Of a stretch of 64,000 nt of DNA, positions 8,752-17,953 are shown piece by piece; the first letter of the stretch is position 1; every line of letters begins with the position of its first letter. A model generated the notes under the pieces. That model worked only from the letters and a program-made list of their open reading frames with translations, had not been told where the DNA came from and searched no databases. Source of the stretch: Hyphomicrobium_A sp965243865 (GTDB lineage Bacteria; Pseudomonadota; Alphaproteobacteria; Rhizobiales; Hyphomicrobiaceae); the NCBI RefSeq assembly GCF_965243865.1, contig NZ_OZ251603.1, positions 3,472,001 to 3,536,000 on the forward strand. The letters are read 5' to 3'. Made by a program: the position numbers and the translations under genes.

Positions 8752-9896
8752 TGGGCGGAATGAAGAAGCTTCGAGTTATGACCGTCGTCGGGACGCGGCC
8801 GGAGATTATCCGCCTCTCTCGCGTCATAGCCGCGCTTGAAAAGCACTGCGACCACATCCTGGTCCACACGGGCCAGAACTACGATTACGAACTCAATGAG
8901 ATATTTTTCGAAGACCTCGAGTTGCGCAAGCCCGACTATTTCCTCGCGAGCGCCGAAGGCAGCACCAGCCCGGCTCATACAATTGGCAACCTGCTGATCA
9001 ACGTTGACCGCGTGCTCGACGAGGTGAAGCCTGAAGCGATGCTGGTGCTGGGCGACACCAACAGCGCTCTCGCGGTGATCGCGGCTAAGCGGCGCAAAGT
9101 GCCGATTTTCCACATGGAGGCGGGTAATCGCTGCTTCGATCAGCGCGTTCCCGAGGAGATCAACCGGCGGATCGTCGATCACACTGCAGATATCAATCTT
9201 ACCTACAGCGACATCGCCCGCGAATACCTGCTACGGGAAGGATTGCCCCCAGATCAGATCATAAAGACCGGCAGCCCGATGCACGAGGTTCTGCATCACT
9301 GCCTGCCGCGCATCGAAGCCTGCACGATTTTGGAAGATCTGGGTTTGACGGCGGAGCAATATTTCGTCGTCAGCGCGCACCGCGAAGAGAACATCAGCTC
9401 CGATCGCGCCATCTCCAAGATGGCCGATGCGATCAACGCGCTGGCTGACGATCATCAGCTGCCAGTGATCGTCTCGACGCATCCCCACACCCGCAAGCAG
9501 TTTGCCTCGCGCGCGATCACATTCCGCCCAGGTGTTCGTCTCCTGAAGCCGCTCGGGTTCCTGGCTTACGTCAAGCTGCAGATGTCAGCGAAAGCGGTGT
9601 TGTCCGACAGTGGAACCATCACTGAGGAGGCGTCGATCCTCAACTTTCCGGCGCTGAATTTACGTGAAGCGCACGAGCGTCCTGAAGGCATGGAGGAGGC
9701 GGCCGTCATGATGGTCGGCCTCAACATTGAGAGAATTAGGCAAGGGTTGTCGCTGCTGTCTACGCAGCCGCGCGGTTCCGAGCGAAGGCTCCATCAGGTC
9801 AGAGACTACACTGTGGACAACGTATCAGAGAAAGTCGTGCGGCTGATCCACAGCTATACTGACTATGTCAACCGGGTCGTTTGGAAAGCGTACTGA
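8751..9896 (+). CDS. capG: UDP-HexNAc 2-epimerase (UDP-FucNAc pathway step 3)
   Basis: Resembles CapG/FnlC/WbjD, the C2 epimerase that finishes UDP-N-acetyl-L-fucosamine. It is a non-hydrolysing UDP-GlcNAc 2-epimerase fold of about 380 residues. Motifs are VMTVVGTRPEIIRLSR, HTGQNYDYELNEIFF, LGDTNSALA, HMEAGNRCFDQRVPEE, VSAHREENI, LSDSGTITEEASI, and the C-terminal HSYTDYVNRVVW block typical of this subfamily. The start is either GTG 8751, which overlaps the capF stop, or ATG 8760 (MKKLRVMT), which better fits homologues; 8751 is given as the outer limit. It completes the CapE-F-G trio. Confidence 0.93.
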   Translation: MGGMKKLRVMTVVGTRPEIIRLSRVIAALEKHCDHILVHTGQNYDYELNEIFFEDLELRKPDYFLASAEGSTSPAHTIGNLLINVDRVLDEVKPEAMLVLGDTNSALAVIAAKRRKVPIFHMEAGNRCFDQRVPEEINRRIVDHTADINLTYSDIAREYLLREGLPPDQIIKTGSPMHEVLHHCLPRIEACTILEDLGLTAEQYFVVSAHREENISSDRAISKMADAINALADDHQLPVIVSTHPHTRKQFASRAITFRPGVRLLKPLGFLAYVKLQMSAKAVLSDSGTITEEASILNFPALNLREAHERPEGMEEAAVMMVGLNIERIRQGLSLLSTQPRGSERRLHQVRDYTVDNVSEKVVRLIHSYTDYVNRVVWKAY

Positions 9897-9904
9897 TATC
9901 GAAG

Positions 9905-12900
9905 ATGGGCATCTCCCTTCAAAGTCTTGCTTCCCTGACGCTCTCTCGGTTGCGTCCGGAATCTGCCGATCAAATGTGGGTCACCGCAGATGCCGCGCTG
10001 CTGGCCAACGACGCAAAGACCGCCCATGACATCTACCGGCAGCTCCGCAGCCGCAAGCCAAGAACGCCCTACGAGTTCCTGTTCGTGGGGCTGGCGGCCT
10101 ACCGCCTGAAGGATGTCGCTCTGGCGCTCAACGTGCTGGAGGCAGGTCATCGCCGCTATCCCTCGATGCCGGATCTCACGGAGAATTTTCTGCGCATTGC
10201 CATCGAGCGTCAGCAACTCGATAGGGCACTCAGAAGCATAGACCCGCCTGCCGGCAAAGTGGCGTGCGAGCGGTTGATCGCACAGCCGCTAGACTGGAGC
10301 ACGCACGTCAGTCTGGTGGTCTACTTGCTGCGCGCCGGCCACTGGGACTTCGCTAACGCCAGGATCGACGAAATCATCCGCGCGTGTGACAGCACGGCGG
10401 AGAATTGGAGACTGTCGGACATCCTCTTGAAGCTGAGGCGCAAGAGCGACGCCGACCGCATCTACGATAAGCTCTCGTCGCGCGCAGCGAAAAATGCCGA
10501 TGATGCGCTCTATGCCGCGCTGTCGCTCGAGCGGCTGCAAGCGCCGGAAAAAGCGGCCGCCCGCCTCGAAGCCGAGCTGGCCAAATATCCGCACGTCGCC
10601 TACCTGCGGGAGCATTTCTTGCGCATCTGCTTCGCTTCCGGACAGGTTGAGAAGCTCGCGGCTTTCGTCGAAGGCGAAGCAGGCTATCCGGAGGCTATCG
10701 AAGCGCTGTTCGACAGGGTCTCTGACTTCTCACAGCAGTTCAAACTTATCGAATACTACCTCAAACAGGGCCACACATCGATCATCAGACGTAAGTTGTG
10801 TCGAGATCAATGCGATGGAGGTTACGATAGTGGTGTGTTGTGGAACATCGCGCATCAGATGGACCTCAAAGGGTTCGCTGACGTGGCACGAGAGGTATTC
10901 CAGATCGTCGTGGATAGGCCACGCCGGACTTCGCAGGACGCATACTTTGCAGCATCCTCTGCGCTGCGGCTTCCAGACCTAGGCCTATGTCTCACCATTC
11001 TAGAGGATGGGCTAACAGAAAATTCGTCCGCGGCCGAACTCCGGAGGCTTTACCTGCAGATAAGTGCAAGCGGCCACGAATATCGTCGTTATTTGAAGTT
11101 CATGAACTCGCTGAGCCCTGAGGACGGACATGACATTCATTCCGTCGCGGATTTCTACAGGGCGGCCGTGTCGAACCAGGCGCCCGAAACCTTTGTTATC
11201 AATTACAGGGACATTCAGGGACAATGTCCCCCCGCTATATTTTCCGGCCTCAAGAGTGATGTGCTTTCGGTGCTACGGACGGCTCCTCCTCCGAGCGCTA
11301 AGGCCAGGCTGCTAGCGTTCTTTACGAGATACCTCGACCTGGAAGAGGAGTTCGCCGCACCGCTAGCGGAGATGCTTTCCACCCAAGTGGAACAGATGGG
11401 CGGGACGCGAATTGATCAGCGCGTGATCGAAATGCTCCTGCGGCTCACACCTCCAATGATTGCGGCAGAGAGCGGTCGATCCGAGCGCCGGAACCGCGAG
11501 TTTATCGAAGCTTGTCGTTCGGTTGTGCTTCGGCCGGTAGAGTTGAACGAGCCGATCAAAGATATGTCCAATAACTGGACGCCGTGGCAGTTTCTATTTT
11601 GCAGCGGCGTGCCGCAGACGTACGGCCAAGCTATGGAGGCATTTGAGCGCGCCGCCGTAAAGACGTGGCCGAGACTTAACTTTACGGCGGAACACATTGG
11701 CGACAGAGATCCCCAAACCCGATCGGGTCGGCGTGTGCGGATTGGCTTCGTCGTGCACGCAGCCATGCCAATGATGTCGGGGCTCTTGAGTGGCTTCGAC
11801 CCAGCGATTTTCGAGACGGTATTTCTGCACCCCGGAAAGAGCGGTGAAAGCAGGGCGGCGAAAAATTGGATTTCAAGAGCTGGGCGTGTGGTCGAATACT
11901 CCGACCAAGACGTCTATGAGGCGATCGATACCATAGCTGCCGAGAAGCTCGATATCATAGTATCCGGCCCGTCTGTTGCGGCGGTGTTCTTTCCAATGAT
12001 GGCAAGGCTTGCACACCTGCAGATGGTGCTGCTCGAGCCGAATTGGACTGATGGGTTCACCAATGCAGACTTTTATGTCTCGTGGAGGCCGGCCGAACCG
12101 ACCGCGCCAGAGGAATTCTACAAAACCAAGGTGGCACTGCTGCGGCATCCGCCGTACTACATCGAGCGTCACAAAGTCGGCGAGCTGTCCGATGAAGAAA
12201 AAATTGATGTGAGAAGACGACTTTTGGCGCGTGGGCCTAGTGACCGCGTTTACCTGTGCGCGAACACGCCGCCCAAGATTCGTCCCGAAATGGACGGCAT
12301 GTTCCGTCGCCTTCTAGAGAATGACTCCAACGCGACGATCGTTTTCCTGCGAGGCGAATATCCGCCCGCCAAGACACTGAAGATTAGGTTGCAGCACGCC
12401 CTTGGAGAGCTATTCGATAGGGTGATCTTCTTGCCTACTCTCGGTCAGGAGGATGCGCACAGCCTGCTTTTGTCCGCTGATTGCTGTCTGGACTCGTTTC
12501 CGCTGTGCGGCATGTCCTCGAGCTTCGATGCTGCGATGGTGGGCGTTCCTATCGTCACGCTACCGGCGGCAATCCCCTTCGGAAGATGGACCGCGAGCAT
12601 CTACGAATATATCGGTGTGTCGGGTCTCACCGCTAAAAGCGAAGAGGAGTATCTGCAAATCGCGCGCAGGCTTGCCAACGATCTGACATGGAGAAACGAG
12701 TTGAGTTGTGAGCTGAAGCAGAAGGCGGCACGTTTCATTGAAAGTGCAGCGAGCGTTGGGGAGTTCGCGGGATTTGTTACGCAGGCATGGGCTCGCCATC
12801 GCGCAGGCCTTGCCCCCGCGGATTGGATCGGGGACCGATGGGAGACACGTGGGCCAGCGACAAAGGGGCCCGAGTGTCGGGGGGCAGACCTGAACGATCC

Positions 12901-12958
12901 GTTTGCCGGTCGAGTACTCCGCGTCGCAAGCTCATCCGATCGAACAATGCCAAGCTAG
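9905..12958 (+). CDS. Large TPR-GT41-like (SPINDLY/OGT-type) glycosyltransferase
   Basis: About 1017 residues. The first 450 or so are helical repeat segments resembling TPRs (for example AALLANDAKTAHDIYRQL and VALALNVLEAGHRRYP). Residues about 590-960 resemble the catalytic region of O-GlcNAc transferase-type GT41 proteins: RRVRIGFVVHAAMPMMS, then YLCANTPPKIRPEMD, then CLDSFPLCGMSSSFDAAMVG and GVPIVTLPAAIPFGRWT, followed by an EEYLQIARRLAND segment. GT41 enzymes usually modify proteins or act on bacterial surface adhesins. Here the gene sits directly after capG in a polysaccharide locus, so a glycan or S-layer/surface-protein role is possible. The start is uncertain: TTG 9881 overlaps capG, while ATG 9905 is the first ATG. 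Base composition looks more AT-rich than the downstream housekeeping genes, which hints at transfer. Confidence 0.78.
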   Translation: MGISLQSLASLTLSRLRPESADQMWVTADAALLANDAKTAHDIYRQLRSRKPRTPYEFLFVGLAAYRLKDVALALNVLEAGHRRYPSMPDLTENFLRIAIERQQLDRALRSIDPPAGKVACERLIAQPLDWSTHVSLVVYLLRAGHWDFANARIDEIIRACDSTAENWRLSDILLKLRRKSDADRIYDKLSSRAAKNADDALYAALSLERLQAPEKAAARLEAELAKYPHVAYLREHFLRICFASGQVEKLAAFVEGEAGYPEAIEALFDRVSDFSQQFKLIEYYLKQGHTSIIRRKLCRDQCDGGYDSGVLWNIAHQMDLKGFADVAREVFQIVVDRPRRTSQDAYFAASSALRLPDLGLCLTILEDGLTENSSAAELRRLYLQISASGHEYRRYLKFMNSLSPEDGHDIHSVADFYRAAVSNQAPETFVINYRDIQGQCPPAIFSGLKSDVLSVLRTAPPPSAKARLLAFFTRYLDLEEEFAAPLAEMLSTQVEQMGGTRIDQRVIEMLLRLTPPMIAAESGRSERRNREFIEACRSVVLRPVELNEPIKDMSNNWTPWQFLFCSGVPQTYGQAMEAFERAAVKTWPRLNFTAEHIGDRDPQTRSGRRVRIGFVVHAAMPMMSGLLSGFDPAIFETVFLHPGKSGESRAAKNWISRAGRVVEYSDQDVYEAIDTIAAEKLDIIVSGPSVAAVFFPMMARLAHLQMVLLEPNWTDGFTNADFYVSWRPAEPTAPEEFYKTKVALLRHPPYYIERHKVGELSDEEKIDVRRRLLARGPSDRVYLCANTPPKIRPEMDGMFRRLLENDSNATIVFLRGEYPPAKTLKIRLQHALGELFDRVIFLPTLGQEDAHSLLLSADCCLDSFPLCGMSSSFDAAMVGVPIVTLPAAIPFGRWTASIYEYIGVSGLTAKSEEEYLQIARRLANDLTWRNELSCELKQKAARFIESAASVGEFAGFVTQAWARHRAGLAPADWIGDRWETRGPATKGPECRGADLNDPFAGRVLRVASSSDRTMPS

Positions 12959-12979
12959 CCCTGGCGAACAGTTACTTCG

Positions 12980-13669
12980 TCAAGAGTACCGTCGCTGCTG
13001 CTCCTCTGCGATTGCGCAGGCGCGGTCATAGAGAACGCGGTCGCTTTCCGTGAGCCGGTCGAGTGCGCTAAGTGCCTCGCTGCTCATATCGGCTCTTTGT
13101 GGTCGATCGGGAGTGGCCAGGAGATGGGGCGCTTCTGAAATAGGTTGGAAGCCAAACATTGCCGGAAGCACTTGAATATCGCGATCTAACGTTGATGTAG
13201 TGCCGACCCACGAACAAGATTCCAAATGCCTCAAGGCCGCTTCGAGGCCGCGACCGGCAGCAGCCTCGTGTTTGCCCGCGAGGTAGAACATCATCGTTCC
13301 CAAATTACTCCGCATGCGTGATTGAGGGTCGAGCAGAAGTTCGTCAATTGAACGAGCTAAGGCGTCGTCGGCGGCTGCCTGAGCCGCGGGTCCGAAAATT
13401 CCCTTATCCGCCTGGGCCCGCCAATACCCATACGCGGACAGCGCGAGTTCGACTGGGTCCCGCAATACCGTCAGTACGCGGGGAGGCTCGGGGAAGATGT
13501 CGAGTGCATCCCAAGTAAAATGACCCCCGAGCAAGGCATAGCCGGTCGTCCGTTCACGCAACTCCTGCTCGGACATTGCGACATGGGAGAGACCTGGAGC
13601 GACTGCCGCGGACAGGACCGAAAAAAGCGACGTGCCGCCTGTCTTGGGAATGTGCAATTCAAACAGCAC
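12980..13669 (-). CDS. PAPS-dependent sulfotransferase family protein
   Basis: A 229-residue protein. Its N-terminus holds the 5'-phosphosulfate-binding loop HIPKTGGTSLF (6-16), and LRDPVELALSAYGYWR near residue 60 matches the 3'-phosphate-binding segment (RDPxxxxxSxY). Together they indicate transfer of sulfate from PAPS, most likely to a carbohydrate. The frame is open upstream to 13933. GTG 13669 was chosen because GGGGAG sits about 7 bases before it and the next residues lead straight into the family fold; the upstream extension has no family similarity. It is the only gene on the minus strand within the polysaccharide locus, convergent with the GT41-like gene and divergent from per. The APS kinase at 22128 could supply PAPS. 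Confidence 0.85.
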   Translation of the reverse strand: MLFELHIPKTGGTSLFSVLSAAVAPGLSHVAMSEQELRERTTGYALLGGHFTWDALDIFPEPPRVLTVLRDPVELALSAYGYWRAQADKGIFGPAAQAAADDALARSIDELLLDPQSRMRSNLGTMMFYLAGKHEAAAGRGLEAALRHLESCSWVGTTSTLDRDIQVLPAMFGFQPISEAPHLLATPDRPQRADMSSEALSALDRLTESDRVLYDRACAIAEEQQRRYS

Positions 13670-13925
13670 AGCTAGCTCCCCGTTGGTTACTGGCAGACTC
13701 AACCCCGGTCGACGCCGAATGATGCATGCGCTGGTGCGTCGGTGACAACCTTCCGTGCCATCCTCTCCCCTCTGATGACCAACGGCATCACTCAACTGCG
13801 GAAAAGAACGGTTCTCGACCAAAACCGATGCGCTCTCAACGTGGGGTTGTGGGTGCGCCGAACGCCCGCGGTGTACGGTTTTGCACCCATCTAAGGGTGT
13901 TCTCGGTTGGCGGGGAAGCGCATGC

Positions 13926-15053
13926 ATGCGCAAAGTCAGTCTTTATGAGCCGGACCTGTCGGGCAATGAATTGCCTTACGTCGTAGACTGCCTGACCTCG
14001 ACGTGGATTTCGTCGAATGGCGAATACATCGGCAAGTTCGAGCGCGCATTCGCGGATTTCGTCGGAAGTGCTCACGCGGTTGCCGTCTGCAACGGCACGG
14101 TGGCGCTGCACCTTGCGCTTTCAGCATTGGACCTCGGTCCCGGCGACGAGATCATCGTCCCCACCTTCACCTACATCGCATCGGTGAACATGATCGCTCT
14201 GCGGGGCGCGACGCCAGTCTTCGCCGACTGCAACAAGGACACTTGGGTCATCGGACGCGCCGACGTAGAGCGTCTGATCACGCCGCGGACCCGCGCGATC
14301 ATGGCCGTGCATCTCTACGGCGGCGTATGCGATCTCGCAGAGCTTCGCGCGCTGGCAGACGAGCGCGGTCTCCTCCTCATTGAAGATGCCTCCGAAGCAC
14401 TGGGTTGCTCGTGGTCCGGCCGGCACGCGGGCACTTGGGGCGCATGCGGCACCTTCAGCTTCTACGGCAATAAGACGATCACCACCGGCGAGGGTGGCAT
14501 GGTCGTGACGAACGACGCAGCCCTTGCAGACCGTCTGAGGCTTCTTCGCAACCAAGGTCAGCACTCGGCGCGCCGCTATTGGCATGTGGAGCTCGGCTTC
14601 AACTATCGAATGACCAACATCGCCGCTGCAATCGGCCTTGCGCAGATGGAGCGCCTGCCAGGCCTACTGCAGCGCAAGCGCGCCATCGCCGCGCGCTACC
14701 GTGAAAGACTGCAGCAGCATGACGTGCAGTTTCAGGCGCGACCTGCCGCGGTCGAAAGCGGCGAATGGCTTTTCACCGTGCTCCTGCCAGATCATCTCGA
14801 CCGAGATGCCGTCATGGCCCACCTCGGTGAGTGTGGGATCGAGAGCAGGCCGACCTTCTACTGCGCGCATCACATGCCGATGTACGAGACCCGATACGCG
14901 TTGCCTAAATCGGAGGAGATATCGCGACGTGGCATCAGTCTGCCCAGCCATCCGTTGCTGTCTGACGACGACGTCGACGAGGTCTGCAACCGGCTGATCA
15001 GCGCAATCGGCCAGTACACGGCTGGCCAGGCAGCGCGTGTCCGGTTCGCATAA
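13926..15053 (+). CDS. per: GDP-perosamine synthase (DegT/DnrJ/EryC1 aminotransferase)
   Basis: A 375-residue PLP-dependent sugar aminotransferase very similar by eye to Vibrio RfbE/Per. Motifs are YEPDLSGNELPYV at the start, CNGTVALHLALSAL (55-68), VPTFTYIASVNMI, LIEDASEALG (151-160) and FSFYGNKTITTGEGG, with the Schiff-base lysine at residue 183. RYWHVELGFNYRMTN follows. It converts GDP-4-keto-6-deoxymannose (the Gmd product) to GDP-perosamine. ATG 13926 was chosen over the in-frame upstream codons because GGGGAAG lies about 8 bases before it and MRKVSLYEPD matches homologues. The gap 13670-13925 is divergent with the sulfotransferase and probably carries both promoters. Its end overlaps the possible early start of wzm. 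Confidence 0.92.
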   Translation: MRKVSLYEPDLSGNELPYVVDCLTSTWISSNGEYIGKFERAFADFVGSAHAVAVCNGTVALHLALSALDLGPGDEIIVPTFTYIASVNMIALRGATPVFADCNKDTWVIGRADVERLITPRTRAIMAVHLYGGVCDLAELRALADERGLLLIEDASEALGCSWSGRHAGTWGACGTFSFYGNKTITTGEGGMVVTNDAALADRLRLLRNQGQHSARRYWHVELGFNYRMTNIAAAIGLAQMERLPGLLQRKRAIAARYRERLQQHDVQFQARPAAVESGEWLFTVLLPDHLDRDAVMAHLGECGIESRPTFYCAHHMPMYETRYALPKSEEISRRGISLPSHPLLSDDDVDEVCNRLISAIGQYTAGQAARVRFA

Positions 15054-15066
15054 TCAAGAGGTCAGC

Positions 15067-15909
15067 GTGGAAGCTGCGCTCTGCGATCAACGCCGCCCTG
15101 TGGCGGACCCGCACCCGGGTTCTGCGGCGCTGGCATACGCGCGCGACATCTTCGCTGCGCGGTATTTCTGGTGGCATCTGGCCTTGTCCGACCTCCGCTC
15201 GCGATGGCGCCGGTCATATCTCGGCATCCTCTGGTCCATTCTGCAGCCGTTGGGCATCACGATATTGATCTCCATCGTATTCAGCAGATTGTTGAATGCG
15301 AGCTTCCTCGACTACGCGCCGTACGTGCTCTCGGGGATCATCTTCTGGGAATTCTTCGCGTCGACCGTTTCGGGCGGCTCGCTCGCCTTTGTGCAAAACG
15401 AGCCCTACATCAAGCAGTGCCGGCATCCACTCGCGATATATACGCTGCGGACAGTTCTCGCGAACCTCGTAGTCACCGTGGTCGCGAGCTTGGCGCTCGT
15501 GATCGTCGTTCTCGTTCTAAAGCCTGGGACCTTAAGCTGGGCGTGGCTCGCGTGGTTTCTCGCTTTGCCGGTTTTGCTGTTCACGGCATGGCCGCTGGCG
15601 ACCGCACTCGCATACGTCTCCGTGCGCTTTCGGGATGTGCCGTACGCTCTTGGTCTCGCCATGCAGACGCTTTGGTTCATATCGCCCGTCTACTTCGACG
15701 TTAAGCTATTCCGCTCCGCGGGCCTGGACGGGCTTGTCGATTACAACCCGATTTATCACCTGCTCGAACTCACGCGCGCTCCTTTCCTGCGTGGCGAATG
15801 GCCCAGCCTTGCCAACTATGGCGTGTGCCTCGCAACAATCGCTGGCCTTGCAACACTGGCAATCGTGCTCGGTCGACGCATGGAGCGCCGCGTCATGTTC
15901 TATCTCTGA
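15067..15909 (+). CDS. wzm: Polysaccharide ABC transporter permease
   Basis: A 280-residue ABC-2 type permease of the O-antigen/capsule exporters (Wzm). The N-terminus has the family motif LALSDLRSRWRRSYLGILWS before the first membrane span. About six spans follow, and the GIIFWEFFAST and FISPVYFD segments are typical. It exports lipid-linked polysaccharide across the inner membrane together with the ATPase 15 bases downstream. GTG 15067 was chosen because AAGAGG lies 5 bases upstream; an earlier GTG at 15037 would overlap per by 17 bases and is less likely. Confidence 0.92.
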   Translation: MEAALCDQRRPVADPHPGSAALAYARDIFAARYFWWHLALSDLRSRWRRSYLGILWSILQPLGITILISIVFSRLLNASFLDYAPYVLSGIIFWEFFASTVSGGSLAFVQNEPYIKQCRHPLAIYTLRTVLANLVVTVVASLALVIVVLVLKPGTLSWAWLAWFLALPVLLFTAWPLATALAYVSVRFRDVPYALGLAMQTLWFISPVYFDVKLFRSAGLDGLVDYNPIYHLLELTRAPFLRGEWPSLANYGVCLATIAGLATLAIVLGRRMERRVMFYL

Positions 15910-15923
15910 CGGCTGATGATGAT

Positions 15924-16676
15924 ATGGCGTACATTCGAATGACGTCGGTCGATCTGCACTACTCGGCGCTGGGGCTCGCGGACCGCACGCTAAAGGGTGC
16001 CGCGCTGGATCTTCTCGTGAAGGGCCGCAATCGAAACCGACTGATCCGTGACATCCACGCGCTGAAAAACATAAGCCTCGAGATCCGGGCCGGAGAGCGC
16101 ATCGGATTGCTTGGGCACAATGGCGCGGGCAAATCCACTTTGTTGAAGGCCATAGCCGGACTTTACCCGCCGTCAGCTGGCACGCTTCAAGTTGTTGGCG
16201 GCGTGCGCGCACTCATCGAGATCAGCCTTGGGTTTGAACCGGACGCAACGGGCCGGGAGAACATTCTATTTCGCGGCCTGCTGATGGGACTGAGCCCCAA
16301 GCAGGTGCGTGCCCTCGAAGATGAGATCGTTGCGTTCGCCGACATTGGCGAGTTCATCGACTATCCGATCAAGACATACTCGAGCGGCATGCAGGTACGC
16401 CTCGCCTTCGCGGTTTCCGTGGCGGTGTCCGGGGAGATCCTGCTGCTCGACGAAATCATCGGAGCGGGTGACGCCACGTTCATGGAGAAGGCGAAGGCGC
16501 GCGTGCGCAAGCTTATCGAGCACTCCCAGATACTGATCTTGGCGTCGCATGACTTCACGAGCCTGGCGTCGATGTGTGAGCGCGGGCTCGTCCTGCACCA
16601 CGGCCAGCTGATCTTCGACGGGCCGATTGCCGAGGCGGTGGCGACTTACAAGACTGTGCATGGGCTCGCAGCATGA
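15924..16676 (+). CDS. wzt: Polysaccharide ABC transporter ATPase
   Basis: A 250-residue ATPase partner of Wzm. Walker A is GHNGAGKST, the signature is YSSGMQVRLAFAV, and Walker B is EILLLDE followed by IIGAGDATFMEKA. ASHDFTSLASMC forms the H-loop region. It ends soon after the ABC fold, so the C-terminal carbohydrate-binding domain of the E. coli O9a/O8 Wzt type is absent. This fits export systems where chain end-capping is not read by Wzt. ATG 15924 was chosen as the first residue of the family fold; upstream in-frame codons overlap wzm. The stop overlaps the next start (ATGA at 16673-16676). Confidence 0.93.
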   Translation: MAYIRMTSVDLHYSALGLADRTLKGAALDLLVKGRNRNRLIRDIHALKNISLEIRAGERIGLLGHNGAGKSTLLKAIAGLYPPSAGTLQVVGGVRALIEISLGFEPDATGRENILFRGLLMGLSPKQVRALEDEIVAFADIGEFIDYPIKTYSSGMQVRLAFAVSVAVSGEILLLDEIIGAGDATFMEKAKARVRKLIEHSQILILASHDFTSLASMCERGLVLHHGQLIFDGPIAEAVATYKTVHGLAA

Positions 16677-17953
16677 CGCAGCATAGCCGCACGCTGAAAG
16701 AGATAAGGCTACCGAGCCACGCCGCCTCGCGGCTCCGCGAGTTCGAGCCACTGCCCGCAAAGAAGGACAGCCGCCGCAAGCGCATCGCGGTCATTCTGCC
16801 CGCGGCCTACCGGGGTGGCACGCTCCGCGGAGCACAACTCCTGGCGCGAGCGATCAAGGATGGCAGCGAGCGCGCAGGAGAAGACGCGGACGTCCTGCTT
16901 GCCCATCTCGATGCGTACCGAGAGAACGAATTCTCTGACCTGGGGCGACTTCCGCGCCGTCCTTTTGCCTGGCGCAAGATCGATGCGCAGGCGGCACGAC
17001 GAGCAGTGCACTATGCTGGCGATGATGGCTGGCAGCCCTCTCATAGCGCTTATCTGGTACCCGACGACGGCGTCGACAATCTGCAAGGCTGCGACCTGTG
17101 GCTCATGGTGTCGGACAGGGCGCCCGGGCCTCTGCTACCAATGAGGCCGCAGATCATGATGGTGTACGACTATCTGCAGCGCTACGTCCCGTTCATACCG
17201 GAGGACGTCAGCCTCGATTATATCGAGGCGGCCCGCGCTGCCAAGCGCGTGCTCGTCACGACAAAATGGACCGAGCAGGACGCATTGCAGTTCGCCGGCC
17301 TCGAACCCGGCCGCGTCATCAAGATGCCGATGTTGGCACCGGATTTCACCAACGACGCATCGCTGGCTACTCCACCGATCGGCGAAGGATACTTTCTTTG
17401 GCCGACGAACCCGGCGCTCCATAAGAACCATGACGTGGCAGTGCGTGCCTTGCAGCTCTATTATGAGCGCCTCGGCGGCACGCTAGCGTGCTGCGTGTCG
17501 GGGGTCGATTCGGCGTCCATTCCCGAAGGTACCTTCCCGCACCACGTCGATCTCGCAAAGCGGATCAGAAGCAGCGCTCTCCTGCGAGAGAAGATTCATT
17601 GGCTGGGGCAGCTGGACGAGGAGGCGTATCGCGCGAAGTTGGCCGGTGCTGCATTCCTGTGGCACACCGCGCGCATAGATAACGGCTCCTACAGCGTGAT
17701 CGAGGCGGCGGGCTTCGGCGTTCCCTCGCTCTCCAGCGACTACGGCCCGATGCGCGAGATAGACAGCCAGTTCTCGCTGAACCTGGCTTGGATGCCCTGC
17801 GACGATGCTGCAGCCGTCGCCGACCAGCTCAAGAAAATGGAACACGAGTACGTTGAACGCCGGCGGCTTCTGCCGGATAGGGCGACGCTCTCGCGTAGGT
17901 GCTACGGCGACCACGTCGACACCTATTGGAGGGTGGTACGCCAATGCCTGTGA
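16673..17953 (+). CDS. GT4-like glycosyltransferase
   Basis: A 426-residue GT-B fold protein. The N-terminal half has RIAVILPAAYRGGTLRGAQ, an acceptor-side glycine loop. The C-terminal half has GYFLWPTNPALHKNHDVAV, a nucleotide-sugar contact segment similar to SRLxPxKN motifs. NGSYSVIEAAGFGVPSLSSD gives the E near the GT4 E-x7-E site. It overlaps wzt by 4 bases, so translation is coupled. Probably adds a sugar of the repeat unit before export by Wzm/Wzt. Donor and linkage cannot be told from the sequence. Confidence 0.85.
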   Translation: MTQHSRTLKEIRLPSHAASRLREFEPLPAKKDSRRKRIAVILPAAYRGGTLRGAQLLARAIKDGSERAGEDADVLLAHLDAYRENEFSDLGRLPRRPFAWRKIDAQAARRAVHYAGDDGWQPSHSAYLVPDDGVDNLQGCDLWLMVSDRAPGPLLPMRPQIMMVYDYLQRYVPFIPEDVSLDYIEAARAAKRVLVTTKWTEQDALQFAGLEPGRVIKMPMLAPDFTNDASLATPPIGEGYFLWPTNPALHKNHDVAVRALQLYYERLGGTLACCVSGVDSASIPEGTFPHHVDLAKRIRSSALLREKIHWLGQLDEEAYRAKLAGAAFLWHTARIDNGSYSVIEAAGFGVPSLSSDYGPMREIDSQFSLNLAWMPCDDAAAVADQLKKMEHEYVERRRLLPDRATLSRRCYGDHVDTYWRVVRQCL

